Assembly (NCBI RefSeq): GCF_030272615.1
Contig: NC_081415.1
Span: 189,750,270 to 189,814,269 of the forward strand
Source of the DNA: Cryptomeria japonica
Taxonomy: Eukaryota; Streptophyta; Pinopsida; Cupressales; Cupressaceae
DNA length: 64,000 nucleotides
Reading direction: 5' to 3'
Below are positions 34,930 to 47,491 of this stretch, one piece after another. Position numbers and translations under genes: made by a program. A model generated the notes under the pieces. That model was not told the origin of the DNA. It did not search any database and was given only the letters and a program-made list of their open reading frames with translations. The first letter of the stretch is position 1. Each line of letters opens with the position of its first letter.

Positions 34930-35560
34930 CCTTCTCTATATATGACCCTTGGTTACCTTGATTGACACTTACATTGCAGTTAGGTGGGGGCCAAGCACCA
35001 CCCCCCAACCATTGGAGTTGGGTGGGGGCCAAACATTGCACCCAACCAGTGGTTATGTAGCACATGGTGTCATCCAAGGCAGAGTTTTGGGTGGTCCGGA
35101 TGGGACAAGAGTGCTTTATAAGTTGTGTATTGATTTGAAACGCTGACTCGGCCATTCCCCACCCCACTGTACTTTAAAGCTTTTCCCCTTTGTAAATCGT
35201 ATGGCAGGGCTGCTGTCTGCATGTAGACTTTTGAGTGCCCGGGATTAATGGCGGAGGAAATGTAACAAATTGTCGCTTTCGTCACGGGCAAAAGATGGGC
35301 TCGACTGGTTTTGTCATGGCCGTCCGTACCTTGTGCTTCTGGTTATAGTATGAGATGAGAATTGATGGCCCCTCACGGGTGCATTTTGCAGGCATTTTAA
35401 ATATGGATTTTGGGCCTTGATTGATTCCCGGAAGTAAATGTTTATATAAAAGTCACAATTGTTCATTCAATGTCAATACAGCTGCATGCTTCTGTTGCAT
35501 GGTAATGGGGCTGGAATTGCTTTTTGGTCATGGCGGGTGTTATGATATGGATGTGGTATT
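34930..35560 (+). promoter_or_regulatory. GC-richer island with TATA box
   Basis: Base composition changes sharply: GGTGGGGGCC/CCACCCCCC blocks, several CG dinucleotides (ATTGTCGCTTTCGTCACGGG, GGCCGTCCG) and then TATATAAAAG at 35443-35452. It could be the promoter and leader of a lost or unrecognised gene, or an LTR. No coding frame follows, only the repeats from 35571. Confidence 0.35.
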
Positions 35561-35570
35561 TTGAAATGTT

Positions 35571-36850
35571 GGGATATTCTTCAGCTTTTGGCTCTATGCT
35601 GAAATGGGTTTTTTTTTGTGTGTTTGTACTGTGATTGAGATTAATGGGTTGGTGACATTATTCAAATGTTGTTTGTTTTGTTAGGGGAATGTTTATTTAC
35701 ATGATATGATGATTGTTTATGGAGAATTGAAGTATGATGTCAATGTCAAGTTTCGTCTCAATTTGAAAGAGTCATTAGAGGTTGGAAAGGGATAGCTTTG
35801 GAAGTTCTTATTGAGTACATGATTAAAATTGTTACAATAAAGAGATAATGGATTGATGTCAGTTGAAAAGATAATATTCTTTTAGATTCTTTATTTTTGT
35901 TTTTTTGTCTTGGTATAGTCAACGACATTTGGAAGGTCTACGAAGAGGCACCTCCTCTCTTGCATTAGAATGATCTATCTATCTATATCATGAGCTTAGT
36001 ATTCTCACCTACCTAATGTTGGAATATACAGTCAACATAAACAAGTGTATCAATGAACTATGAGTTTGTCAATAACATGATTTGAAATTATTCAAATGTT
36101 GTTTGTTTTGTTAGAAAATGTTTACTTACATGATGTGTTATATTTATTGAAGGATGATTATTTATGGACAATCAAAATATAATGTCAAGAGATAATGGAT
36201 TGATGTTAGTTGAAAAGATAATGTTCTAACTTTTTTATTTTATTTTCATGCCTCGACAAAACTCAATAACATTCAAGGAAGGTCTAGGATGAGCCCTTCC
36301 TCTCTTGAATGTGGTAGTTAAAATCGTGGGGGATATTCTTCAGATTTTGGCTCTATGTTGAGATGGGTTTTGTGTTTGTACTGTGGTTGAGATTAATGAG
36401 TTGTTGAAATTATTCAAATGATGCTTGTTTTCTTGGGAATGTTTATTTGCATGATAGGATGATTGTTTATAGAGAATTGAAGTATGATGTCAATGTCAAG
36501 TTTTGTCTCAATTTGAAAGTCCTTAGAGGTTCGAAAGGGATGGCTTTGGAAAGTTCTTATTAAGTATAAGATTAAAATTATTACAATAAAGAGATGATGG
36601 ATTGATGCTAGTTCAAAAGATAATATTATTTTATATTCTGATGATATTCTTCCTTTTAGTTTTTTGTCTTGATATAATCAACAACATTTGGAAGGTCTAG
36701 GAAGAGGTGCCTCCTCTCTTGCATTAGCATGATCAATATATCTATATCACAAGCTTAGTTTTCCCACCTTGCTCATGTTGAAATATACACTGCAACATAA
36801 ACAAGTGTATTGGTGAACTAGTAGTTGTTAGAATAAGTCAATAACAAAAT
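35571..36850 (+). repeat. Tandem 758-bp unit with an internal partial copy
   Basis: GGGATATTCTTCAG at 35571 recurs at 36329. About 500 bases after each start align well ('CTCTATGCTGAAATGGG', 'AGTATGATGTCAATGTCAAG', 'AACATAAACAAGTGTAT'). Between them, 36070-36325 is a shorter, more diverged copy of the same unit lacking its first ~85 bases. No coding content. Confidence 0.75.
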
Positions 36851-38260
36851 TTTGCATAGTTGTCAAGTGTCCTAATCTGTTGTCACTAGGTGCCTAGTTT
36901 ATTGTTAAACAACTGCAATTAGTTGTCACCATAATTAGCATGATTATGGAAAGTTGTTGAAGTGTCTGCAACCATATATTTATATTATTTGTTGATGAAT
37001 AATATAATGAGTTTTTTTGTTGTTGCAATTTTGAATTACCCATCTAGAGGAATTGATTGGTTCAAATTGACAACCAACCTCTTACTCTTGTTAAACGATG
37101 CTGAGATAACATTTTCCAGAAAAGGAATTAAATTCTTCAAAGACATTAGGGGATTTGACTCGGCTCTCTCGGGAAAATTCCTGGCAACTCAAGTGAAATT
37201 CCACCCCTTAACTATTGATGCATGTGTGATTGCCATCATTTAATCCTTAATTCTTCTCTACCTCCAACTAAAGTCATCAACTTTGTGTTCTTGTAATTTT
37301 ATAAAAGACTCATGTTGCTATTTGAAAATAATCTTACTATGTTCCATGTCCAAGCTATCTACAAATATATGATTCCACCTTTGTAGTTTGACTAATAGTT
37401 GAGTAGTAAGTTTAGATGTTCTCTTCTAACCCTAGATGGATCAAACTTAGCTCAACATTCAAAATTTTAGAGATGATCCCCAACCTAGCTTCTTGTCTAG
37501 AAGCTCCTCGATTCAAAACTCCCCATGGGCAATCATATCTACTTCCAACAACATCCCATCCTTTGTTCCTTAAGAAAAAGAAGTACATCAAGCATAGCTT
37601 TTGGTATTGCTCCCTAGCTAAATAAGAGCTAAACACACTTGGCATTTAGTTTTTCAATAACTTTTCACCACCTTTGCCCAACTACTTGAAAAAACATGCT
37701 TCTTCATATCATTTTTTCTCTCAATAAACTATAAGCATGTACAAAGAGTAAGATGTTTAGTTATGTTTTACAATTAAATTTATTATTTGGAAGTCATCAT
37801 TCAATTATTATAATCAAACATTATGTTATTGATGGTAAATCTTTCCTATGTTCCTCAAGGATCTCTTCAAAATGATGTAGATATGAGTATACAAGTCACT
37901 ACTCTTGAAGAACAACTTCTATCTTGTAAATTTTTATCTATTTTGTTTGAGCAAGCTACTCTTTGTTGATCTATTATACATGGGAAATGTTTCTCATTGT
38001 AGTTGTTTATTGAAATATCTATTTTAAAGATCTATTATGCATGGGAAATGTTTAATTTTGCATCTATTTGTAATCAACATTTATTCAATATAAAAAATGA
38101 TTTTAGAATGAAAATTAAAATATTTATCAATTTTAATTAGTGTATTTATGGGTAATAAATAGTGAGCCTCATAGAACAAGGAAATAATTTTGTGACATAT
38201 GGTACTAGATCTCTAGGTTTAGTATCAGGTCTAGCACTCATTACACTAGATCTAAATTAT
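36851..38260. other. No recognised gene; weak open frames
   Basis: The frame at 36962-37243 (plus, 93 codons) starts with a hydrophobic stretch and has no domain I know. Frames at 37412-37645 on both strands are equally unsupported. It may hold fragments of an old gene, but I cannot name one. Confidence 0.4.
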
Positions 38261-38265
38261 CTATC

Positions 38266-39410
38266 TATTGGAATCAATGAACACTGAGAGGGGGGTGAAT
38301 CAATGTTTTGCAATTTACAAATCTATAAAACTGATTCTTAAACCACCAGATGCATAAGAATGAAAGTAAAGTGTAGAAACATAAACCAATCAACCACAAT
38401 ACCATAACACCAATTTTTTTACGTGGAAACCCAAAAATAGAAAAACCATGATGGTATTTGAACCCACAATATTAGTATACTTTGATCAGGAGTATGATAA
38501 TATTACATGGAGAACGCACTTGTATTCAGGCGCATTGGCTAGATCTCACTTCTCAAATACAATAAGGGCTACAACCCATAGGACTCACTATCCTACAATT
38601 GATTACAAATGATTACAATAATGAATGAACTGAAGAATAGCATCTACTAATGCCAAATAGTAGTTCTAGTTAGGCTCAATTTGACTTTTGCAACTGTTTT
38701 GTCTTTATGCTTTGTTTTCCTACTATGTCATACACTGGAGCACCAAAACCTTTAATCACATTTACCAAACTTTGCACATTCGCTCATATAGACTTCTCAC
38801 ACTCATATCATTCACCAAAATGCTCAGCCAAATCAATCTTATATATCTGCATCAACAAAATAAATCAATTACCATGTTGGCTTCCAAACACCACATAACA
38901 CGCAACATGAAACGTTTAACCTTAAGTCGGCTCAATCCATCCACAAAACCATATACAGACCTAAACAAGATGATAATAAGTTTCACATAAGTTGGCCCAA
39001 TCACCTCGAATATGAAACCAATCACCGAAATCAACCCAAAGATTTTGCAACACACGTTACACTAAAATAGCTCTGTTCTTTCGGGATTACCAAATACCGA
39101 ACGTTCAATCTCATTCATGAATCAACATCGAATATCAAGATTAGGAAGTAATCTTCCTTGAACCTCAAATCATCTGCCTCTATCACTGCAACCAAAGTTA
39201 TGCAACAAAAATCAAGATCTTCGCACTAAAATCATACTCTACTGGTAATTGTGTTCCACCTTCTAGACTTAAGCCTCATGATAGTGTGACTTCCAAGAAA
39301 TCAAATCTACATGCACTAGATATGATTTTAGAACTGAGTTGCCAATCAATGGCAAACCCTATGTATTTCTTATGCACCAATCTTCACTGGAATAGTGTCT
39401 CTTACCAACA
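38266..39410 (-). mobile_element. 3' LTR of the deleted copia element
   Basis: The minus strand starts TGTTGGTAAGAG and ends ...CATTGATTCCAATA. Its end is nearly the same as that of the LTR at 47492-48550 (CTTGATTCCAATA). It includes the C-tract (plus strand GAGAGGGGGGTGAATC) near 38285. Confidence 0.8.
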
Positions 39411-39624
39411 ATCTCCCCCTTTGGTATTGATGGCAACACTGTGAAAAATGAACTATACACTCAAAGCTACATAACTTCAAAACTTCAAAAATCTTCAAGA
39501 CTCAACAAGCTCAATAGGCTCCCCTTGAGGATTTGCACCATTTTTCACTTCGCTCTCTCCCCCTTTGACAACAATGCCAAAGATACGAATTCGCCAAAAT
39601 TTATACATAGGGATATACAATGAC

Positions 39625-39990
39625 TTACAAAAGTTTGAAAATATCTACAAAAATTGTCTTTAGGCTCAGCATGTGGTTATCCCAACCCTTCTTCAAACTC
39701 TCCAAAATATTGATCATACCACTGAAAAGATAGGCATGCATCTTTGCAGCTCCACTATATGTCGAAACACTCTTATTCAGATCATTTATTGCATCTTGCA
39801 TACTAATGATCAGTGAGTCTATCCGGGGAGTGATAAGGATTCTTACTTCTCCCACTCTATCCAAAATTCTATCCTTTTCCTAATTTAAGCTTTTAATCTT
39901 ATCCAATATACTCATAACTTGTGCTTCAAAATTGCTAGTTGGGACTGATTGAGTTACATAGGACTGGGATATACTAGCTAGATGACCTTC
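39625..39990 (-). pseudogene. C-terminal part of copia accessory ORF
   Basis: The minus-strand frame from about 39990 through 39864-39625 is interrupted by one TAG near 39880. The tail is a Leu/Lys/Asp-rich helix ending about 200 bases before the polypurine tract. Position and style match the accessory frame at 6-1541. Confidence 0.45.
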
Positions 39991-40164
39991 ATGTTCTCTT
40001 ATTTTCTTATAAATGTCTATGGTAAACAAGATAATGTGACTTCCAGGAAATCAAATCAACATGCACCAAATATGATTTCAGAACTGAGTTGCCATCAATG
40101 ACAACCCCTAAGTATTTCTCATTCATCAATCTTCACTGGAAAAGTGTCTCTTGCCAACACTATC

Positions 40165-42581
40165 AACTACTGAACAAAATCTCCTTTTTTTAAATTATTG
40201 ATGCAAGAGCATCCCTAGTTCTTAGCAATCTTGCATCAACCAAAAACATTTTCTTTCAGTTTGTTCCTATTTTGTATTTTCAACATTCCATTTTGCATTT
40301 TCTTACCGGTTCTTGTGGAGCTGGATTTTGAATGTGGACATGTTCATCTACCTTATCCTTGGTCCTCGGGACATTTGGATCTTTTCCCGACAAGTTATCA
40401 CTTCCAAAACCTAAAGAATTCTAAAGAATGTTTGCCTGCATGTTGCATGTTTGAAGGTTAAAACAAGTTTCTTGTGCCCCCTTTGAAAAAACTGGGGCTT
40501 GGAAGAGGTTGCTCCACAAAAAGCCCCACCCAAAATATGTGCAAATAACTCAAACAAGACACGTGGAGGCCTCACAAAATTCCAAGCTCAAACCTTATAG
40601 TATCACTCAAGAAACCCTGTCAAAATGTTGTGTGTCCCAAACATGTGGGGGCCCATTAAGATTATGAAATATATTTAGGAAGCCATGACAGAAAGTGCCA
40701 CTTGTTAGCTAAGTGGATCTTTCACAGGCCCATGACTCAAAAAGGAAATGTAGGCACGCCATTGGCTAGTTAAAAATAGAATGAGCTTAGACTCCCAATG
40801 GGTTCAAAATATAATCAGATGCTAAAGGGCTCTAAAGGAGGAAACTACATGCCAAATTTGTTGGCTTTAAAATGTTTTAAAAATATAGGTGGTGCTCATG
40901 CCTGGAGTTAAGGAAAGAAAATAATACCAAATACTTAATGCGAAGATAAGTTACACAATGGTTGTTATATGATTTGATGAACACACGGTGGGTATGCAGA
41001 GAAGGATTTAGTTGCAAAAATTATTTTGATTCCTAAGAATGATCTCTTTAAAGCCTATGGGAATTCCCGTAATGGGAGTTGAACACTTTTGGGAAAAAAA
41101 AATTATAATTCTCTTTCTAATAAAAAATTGAAAGAATGTTTCAAAATTCAGTAATTTGCATCTATGGTCTAACCTTAGAATGTTTGTTCTTAGGTTGGTC
41201 ATTGGACTATGCCTTCCTTTGACTTTATCTTGTCTTGCTTAGATTTACATGCTCAATGATGCTTTAATTTAGAAGCATTTGTTGTATATTCATTTGGGCT
41301 TCTCTATTTTATGTCAAATCTGCAAAGGATGGATCATGTAGAATATTTTACTCTTCCATTTTCCTTTCTTTTTCTTCTCCCCTTTTCCATTCCCTCTCAA
41401 GATGAAGATTTGGTTTCTAAAATCTCAGAGGTCATTTCACAGATCTCAAAATTAAATCAAAGGTCCTGTGTCTATGAAACTTTCAAACTACCCTTCAAAG
41501 GTGCAAACTTTTAACATGGCGTGCACTATTGGCATAAAATTATGATAATATTAGACAAAAAGAAACTCAAATAAGAGATGTGTGCTTTTAATAGTGATGT
41601 AGGAGCATCCCAAATTAAAGAAAATTTTGTATCAACCAAAGATATTTTGTTTCTTTTTATAAGTATTAGGAGCTTCATTATAGTACACCACATTGTCCTC
41701 TTCCCGATGATGTGTCACCAAGTGTGATTTATAACACCTTTTTTTCAACAAAAATCATACATAGTTTAAACCAAAAACTTACACACATCTACATAATGTC
41801 ATTTCCACTTGTAACAATGACTCAAAATTATGTAATATTCTACACACATAATATATAAGACTTTAGGAGATTTGAATCATTTTGCAAAAAGTTATCAATT
41901 CCAAAAGTAGCATTAGGTTTATAGTTTAGAACAATCAACGCTCAATTCAACATGTGAAATTCGTGAAACCTTTTATAAATTTTTACATTCAAATAAGCAC
42001 ATCACAAGTTAGTATGAGGTTAAATGAACCTTCAACTAGAACCAAATTGAGTTTCATAAAATATTTTAGTGTCAACACTAAGACTTAGGCCAACCTACAT
42101 GTTTCATAATACATCAAGATTTGGGGACCTCTTGTAGCTAGCACAAATCATTCATAAAGCATAGAATTTCTTTATACACACCTCTTCGATTCATTCGGAA
42201 TGAGATTATATTTTGGATAACAACTTTGAGATAAAAATATTTTAGAAGTTTACCTTTCCAATACAACATGTTCTCAATTGTTATACCTTTATGTAAAAAT
42301 ATATATTGAGCATGTAGTGTGCATGTGAGTCATATTGTATTTATTTTGTGATATTAAATCAATAAGGATTTTATTTACCATTCTATGTTAAGTTATATTG
42401 TTACTTCTAAGTTGCACAATCAGACAATCCTTCCTCTAGACTTCATCTATAACTACATCAAGTTGTATAAGAGAGTTTGTAAATCATTTGGGAGGAAAGT
42501 AATTCCAACATAATTGAGTGTGGATATGTATTTCTGACATAAGGTATCTTGCAAAACTTTATCAATAGATCATCAACTGAG
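40165..42581 (+). mobile_element. LTR-like DNA upstream of a gypsy gag, with a repeated start phrase
   Basis: A phrase of ~55 bases beginning GATGCAAGAGCATCCC with TTGCATCAACCAAAAAC occurs near 40200. It recurs, diverged, near 41592 (GATGTAGGAGCATCCC, TTGTATCAACCAAAG). The second copy lies about 1 kb before the gypsy gag start, so it is probably that element's 5' LTR. The first may be a solo LTR of the same family. Ends were not defined. No gene in between; the frame at 40231-40461 is unsupported. Confidence 0.4.
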
Positions 42582-44513
42582 ATGCCACCAAGGATAGTGT
42601 CTGGTATAACCAATATTGATGGAAGAATAGAAGAGATGTTAGATGTTATTAGGACAATAAAAATTCAATAGGATATTATGGAAGAAGGTAGGAAAAGGGT
42701 TCTAATCCCTAGATATGAGGATGTAAGTGATGATGATGAATTAGGAGCTCAAATAGTAGATCAATACCCTAGAAAAAGAAGAAGAATTAGATTAGATACA
42801 AATCTTGAAAGATATTTTAAAGATTTTTAAGAGACCTAGAATTGATATTTCTAACTATGATGATGAGTTGAATCTTGAGGAATCGATTGACTGGATAAAT
42901 GATATGGAAGAATACTTTGAGTATGAATAAATTAGAGATCTAAAAAGGGTGAGGTATGCAAAAACCAGGCTAAATGTAATTTTTTCTATTTGGTGGAAGG
43001 AAATTTAGTTAGGTAGGAATTCGAGGGGAAAGGAAAAGACCATAAGATGGGATAGGATGGTGAATTTTAAATAAAAATCTTAATTAATATGTACTAGTTA
43101 TGAGCTATAATTTCTGAAGGGGTTGCAAAACCTAAGGCAAAAGGAAAATTTGGTGAAGGAACATATTGAATAATTTCATAGGATGAATATTAGAACTAGG
43201 AATATTGAAGCTAATAAGGAGAAATTTTGGTATAAATAGAATATAGATAATAATTCAAGAAGACTTCATTTTTGTATGGATGACTACAATTGAAGAAGCC
43301 TATCACTTTGTATTAAAAGTTGAGGAAAATTGAACAAGAGATTTGAATATACAAAATTTAGAGGAGGTAGATTATAGAGAGATAGAACACAATGGAATGA
43401 AGGAAATTCATATGTAGGATATGGTAAGGAGGAAAGACTAATTTAATAAAGAAATAGGTAATAATTTTTATCAGAAAGGGAGGAATGATAAAACTATATA
43501 CCATGATAGAAGAGGAATAAAAATGCTTACCACAATAAAGGATATCCAAGAGGTGAAGATGGGTTCAATAAGAGACCATTCAAGGGAACTTATTTTAAAT
43601 GTAGAGGAGGACATAGTGTATTTGAGTTTTACCAAGGGAGTTCCAAAAAAAAGATGGAGAATAGTGCAAGGGAAACATGTGTGAAGAAAGAACCTATTGG
43701 GTCACCTAGTTTAGTAGGAAACCCAAAGAAGGTTGAATCATTGGTATTGACAATATATTTGTTCTAGATAGAAACACTTATGTAATCAATGCAAAGAAAA
43801 ATCTTATTCAAAACAGTATGCAAACTAGGAGGTAAGTGTTATAAAGTTATCATTGATAGTGGTAGTATAAAAAAGTTAGTTTCAAAGGAAACGGTGAATA
43901 AGTTGAAGTTAAAAAGGCTAAGACATCTAAACCAATATAGGATATCATAAATACAAGATGAATGAAATATAATTGTAAGTGAACAATATTTGGTGAAATT
44001 TCACATAAGATTGTTAAATGATGAAATGTTAGGTGATATTATGCTAATGGATGTATGCCATATATTGTTGGGTAGAACATGGTAGTATGATAGGAAGGTG
44101 ATTCATGATGGGACAAATAATACCTACATTGTGATCTCAAATGCCAAAAAATTATCCTTATACCTTTGGAAGAAGAGATCAAAAGTAAATTATGCATTGA
44201 TTCCAAAATTTGTTTAGTAGATGGAATGAAATTTTTGGATAGATTAAGGCATAAAAACCATGTGCTTTGCATTGATTCCATGGAAACTTGACACTCAAAA
44301 AATGTGAATGTCATCACAAATGAAGAATAACCATAGTAAAAGAAAATAACTAAATTGCTAGTGGAATTCCAAGATATTGTGTTATATAATGTGTTAAAAG
44401 GATTGCCACTAATCTGGAGCATTATTCATAAAATGTATATGATATCTTGAGCTAGTTTTACAAATAAAGTAACACATATGATACAAGAAGAAAATGTGGA
44501 GCTACATCGACAA
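42582..44513 (+). pseudogene. Ty3/gypsy gag and aspartic protease (remnant), split from its RT
   Basis: It opens with 'MPPRIVSGITNIDGRIEEM' at 42582. It continues through the gag core ('DWINDMEEYFEYE', 'IRWDRMV'), a degraded zinc knuckle at ~43590 ('CRGGHSVFEF') and protease with 'VIIDSGS' near 43850 and 'VCHILLGR' near 44065. It then enters the linker before RT ('LLVEFQDIV' at ~44355) and stops at GACAA (44509-44513), where a solo LTR is inserted. The frame resumes at 47184. Many stops, mostly TAG and TAA. Gag would form particles and protease would mature them; nothing here is functional. Not the Tat type; lineage unassigned. Confidence 0.75.
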
Positions 44514-44853
44514 TGTAGCCTCCTAAATTGTACTCCCTTACAATTTGGTCCACATTTGGTCCCTCATCTTAGCATTCATGTCGTGAAGCCAAACTAGGAC
44601 CTAATTTTTCTCATACCATTCAATTCTAGCCTCCTTTCCTCTTTGTACATCACATGACCCTTTTGTTCTGGCCCTAAAATAGGGTAGGAATAGGGTGTGG
44701 TGTCATGGTCCTTAATAGGACCAAGGTGTGGTGACTTGGTCCTCTAAAATGGGACCTTAATTTAGCCCCTCCTAGCAGTCACAATGGGTTGGCAAGAATG
44801 TGATCTCCATGTAGGTCTATGTCAGAAAATTAAGATGTTTTTTTACAAGCAAG

Positions 44854-44860
44854 TATAAAA
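44854..44860 (+). promoter_or_regulatory. Probable TATA box of the solo LTR
   Basis: TATAAAA with GGAGG after it and a CATCAACACAAG leader downstream. Typical LTR promoter spacing. Confidence 0.55.
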
Positions 44861-44949
44861 GGAGGTACATCCCTCTCATTTCATCAACACAAGATCACAT
44901 GAGAATCATAAGGTGTCTAATTAATCCATATTCAATCAATCCATCATTC

Positions 44950-46561
44950 TATTAGTCCCAACCAGTGCTGAGAGGGGAGGAGTGATTCAACACTATACCA
45001 ATTTTTACCAGATTTAACCTTAATCGAAGTTTCTATTCAAACCTAACATTTATCAGTATAAGCAACATTAATAAACATATAAAATCGAACAACATGACTA
45101 CCAAGATTTATCACGTGGAAACCTAAATGGGAGAAAACCATGGTGTGAGTAGAAACTCACAAAATCTGCACTCTTCTGGAGTATGCCCGGTGAGGAGCCA
45201 TCCATGTTAGGAGATTACAAAGACACTATTAGGTGCCACCCAGTTCAGGGATTTTCTTTAAGGCTTGTTAGAACCTTTACCCTGTTAGAGGTAGCCTTGT
45301 TAAAGGACTTGGGATCATCAATTAAGATGTCACTCGGTTAAGGGATTTTACAAAGGGACCTATTAAAGTCCACCCGGTTAAGGGATTTTGTTGTTGTAGT
45401 TATTAGAAAACAACAGAGAGAATGATCTTCTATCGTAGCCACTCTTAGCTTAATTAGATCCAATTGAAGCTCTTTGTTTCGACCATCAGTTACACTTTCT
45501 CTGCACTCTACTAGTTCTCTACATTTCACTTTCTCTGCACTCTACTGGTGCTCTGCATTTCACTTGCTCTACACTCTTGGTGCTCTACATTCTTTCTCTA
45601 CTCTTCACGCTATCTGAGCTCTGCACACTCTCTTCACCACTCTGCTATTCACTTAGCAGTTCTAGACTCTTCTCACCTTGCTGGATCACCTCTCTTCAAA
45701 ATTGCACTTAGCAATTTTATAATCAAACTTTTTTGTTTTTGCCAAAAACCTTATACCATGTTTTGCTGACACATACGTGTTGATTCCTAAATGAGTTTAC
45801 ACCTAACACTCAGTAGATTTGAAATTCAAATCTTCTCGCACTTTCTCTATGTTCTCTCCATCAATCTCGCCAGCAACTCATCCTTATTTGCCACTACAGC
45901 TCATAATTCTACCAACTTTTAGGTCATGTTCTACCATTTTAATGTGAACTGAAAAATCCACACAAATCTTACCTTAACTGGTTGTTAACTATTGTAGACT
46001 TCACTAGCAGTTTGTTTTGATGATATCTCACCATCACTTACTCACCTTTGGTCATCGCATCTAGCTTATCCGTCACTGCTCCAAGATTCTTGGTGGATAG
46101 CATTCTTCAACCTATATCACTGGTTCACTAGTAAAACTCTTCATCTTTTGCCACCAGTCATTGATCATCAACCAGACTGATCACCTATCTGTCCAGAGTG
46201 TTTCGGTCATGCATAAGACTACTAAAATGCAATTTGAGTCACCTCTTCCGACCACATCATCATTTCAACTGCCTGTTTAAGAAATTGATCTCAACAGCTA
46301 TCAGAGGCTTGATTGACTGGTCAGCTACTCTGTTTATCCTTCAACCTATTAGTCTTGAACAAACATACTGCTTAAGTGTGTCAATTATGCATATTATGGA
46401 AGCATTGAAACCTCCATACTGTTTGCAACCATAAGTAAACCATTGAGATTTACCACACCTCCTTGCCTATGAGCTTGGGCTTATTCACTGGTAAGTGTTG
46501 GTCATCAATGACAATACTAACTGATGAACCGGTTGTTCCAACACCATTAGTTATGCCAACA
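44950..46561 (-). mobile_element. Copia solo LTR nested in the gypsy solo LTR
   Basis: Plus strand TATTAGTCCCAACC ... TTATGCCAACA, 1612 bp, flanked by CATTC at 44945-44949 and 46562-46566. The minus strand starts TGTTGGCA and ends CTAATA (a decayed CTAACA). The G-rich tract AGAGGGGAGG near 44970 is the family's C-tract. Tandem phrases 'CACTTTCTCTGCACTCTACT' repeat around 45489-45560. Confidence 0.85.
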
Positions 46562-47183
46562 CATTCAAGAAGCAAAGTATCATTATTAGTCATTGAAGAT
46601 TTGAGGTATATCTTTCCATCATTTATTTCAATATTTGCAATATTTCATTCAATGTTAATTTCTAAACCCAAGATTGACTCAGGAAAACCTCTATTCCCAA
46701 TCTATTTCCCCTTCTTTTTGTGTGTAGGAAATAAGTACGGAGCTGCAATCTTTAGAATAAGCATTATTTTCAGTAATGAATCGATCCCCCATTGGAGTGC
46801 AAAAAGTTTAGAGGACCAGGGCGACGGGCACCACAGATTTGACATTTTAGGATCTCTTTCTGAGAGTAGGTTTGAATATGCTTACATTACTTAGATGCAA
46901 GTTTTTGGCTCAATCTTGTGACTATAGCTTACTATTTATGCATTTCTACTTCAATTTCCAACAATTTTTACCCTAATTTCAGCAATTCAACTCACAAAAG
47001 AGGGTTTATTAATTCACATCATCAAACCCCCAATCCAATCAAAGTTCTTAGTCCTAATATTTGCTATTTTTTTGACTATATCTATTGGATTGGAACCCCA
47101 TTTTGAATGTAATGTTCCCTAATTCACAAAATTAGCAGTTTCTTACTTCAATGGTGGAAACCCTAATTTTTCACCATTACAGA

Positions 47184-47491
47184 CAAATACAAGATCTATT
47201 AAGGAAAGGGTTAATCTAAGAGAAAGTTTGAGACCATATGTGGTACCAACAGTACTAGCACCAAAAAAACATAGAGAATGGATGATGCTCAAAAATTCAA
47301 GAGCTATTAATAATATCATCATCAAGCACAAGTTTCCACTACCAAGGATGGATGACATCATGGATTGTTTGATTAGTGTAAGGTATTTCACAAAGATTGA
47401 GCTAAAAAGTAAATATCATTATATTAGGATTAGAGAGTGGAAAATGGAAGACTATTTTATGTTGGAAAGAGACACCACATTGGTGTTCAGA
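47184..47491 (+). pseudogene. Ty3/gypsy reverse transcriptase, N-terminal fragment
   Basis: After the solo LTR the gypsy frame resumes, with one frameshift before 47228. Recognised RT phrases are 'VPTVLAPKK', 'SRAIN' and 'KHKFPLPRMDDIMDCL', then 'YFTKIELKSKYHYIRIRE'. The conserved Gly of the 'LKSGYHQIR' region reads Lys. The fragment ends at 47491 against a copia LTR, so the catalytic YxDD part is absent. It belongs to the element starting at 42582. Confidence 0.85.

Larger units (their letters stand above)
38266..40159 (-). mobile_element. Copia element with a large internal deletion, CTATC duplications intact
   Basis: The minus-strand element is flanked by CTATC at 38261-38265 and 40160-40164. 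It consists of a full 3' LTR (38266-39410), a polypurine tract (minus strand of 39411-39425), about 600 bp of the 3' accessory-frame region, and only the outer 129 bp of the 5' LTR (40031-40159, a repeat of 39281-39410). Gag, pol, PBS and most of the 5' LTR are gone. The accessory remnant reads 39864-39625 on the minus strand and ends just before the polypurine tract, as in the element at 1-2991. Confidence 0.85.
44514..47181 (+). mobile_element. Solo LTR inserted in the gypsy element, itself split by a copia LTR
   Basis: TGTAGCCTCC ... CACCATTACA flanked by GACAA at 44509-44513 and 47182-47186. Without the nested copia LTR it is about 1051 bp with TG/CA ends, and a TATA box TATAAAA at 44854-44860 followed by a CT-rich leader. 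No internal element sequence remains, so it is a solo LTR. The interrupted gypsy codons read across the join (a Gln-rich stretch on both sides). Confidence 0.82.

Noticed and set aside
36962-37243. 93-codon plus-strand frame as a gene
   Set aside because: Opening ATG in AT-rich DNA, no domain, no supporting neighbour; listed only as an unsupported frame.
40231-40461. 76-codon frame with Cys/His residues (possible exon)
   Set aside because: Lies in LTR-like DNA and lacks splice or domain support.
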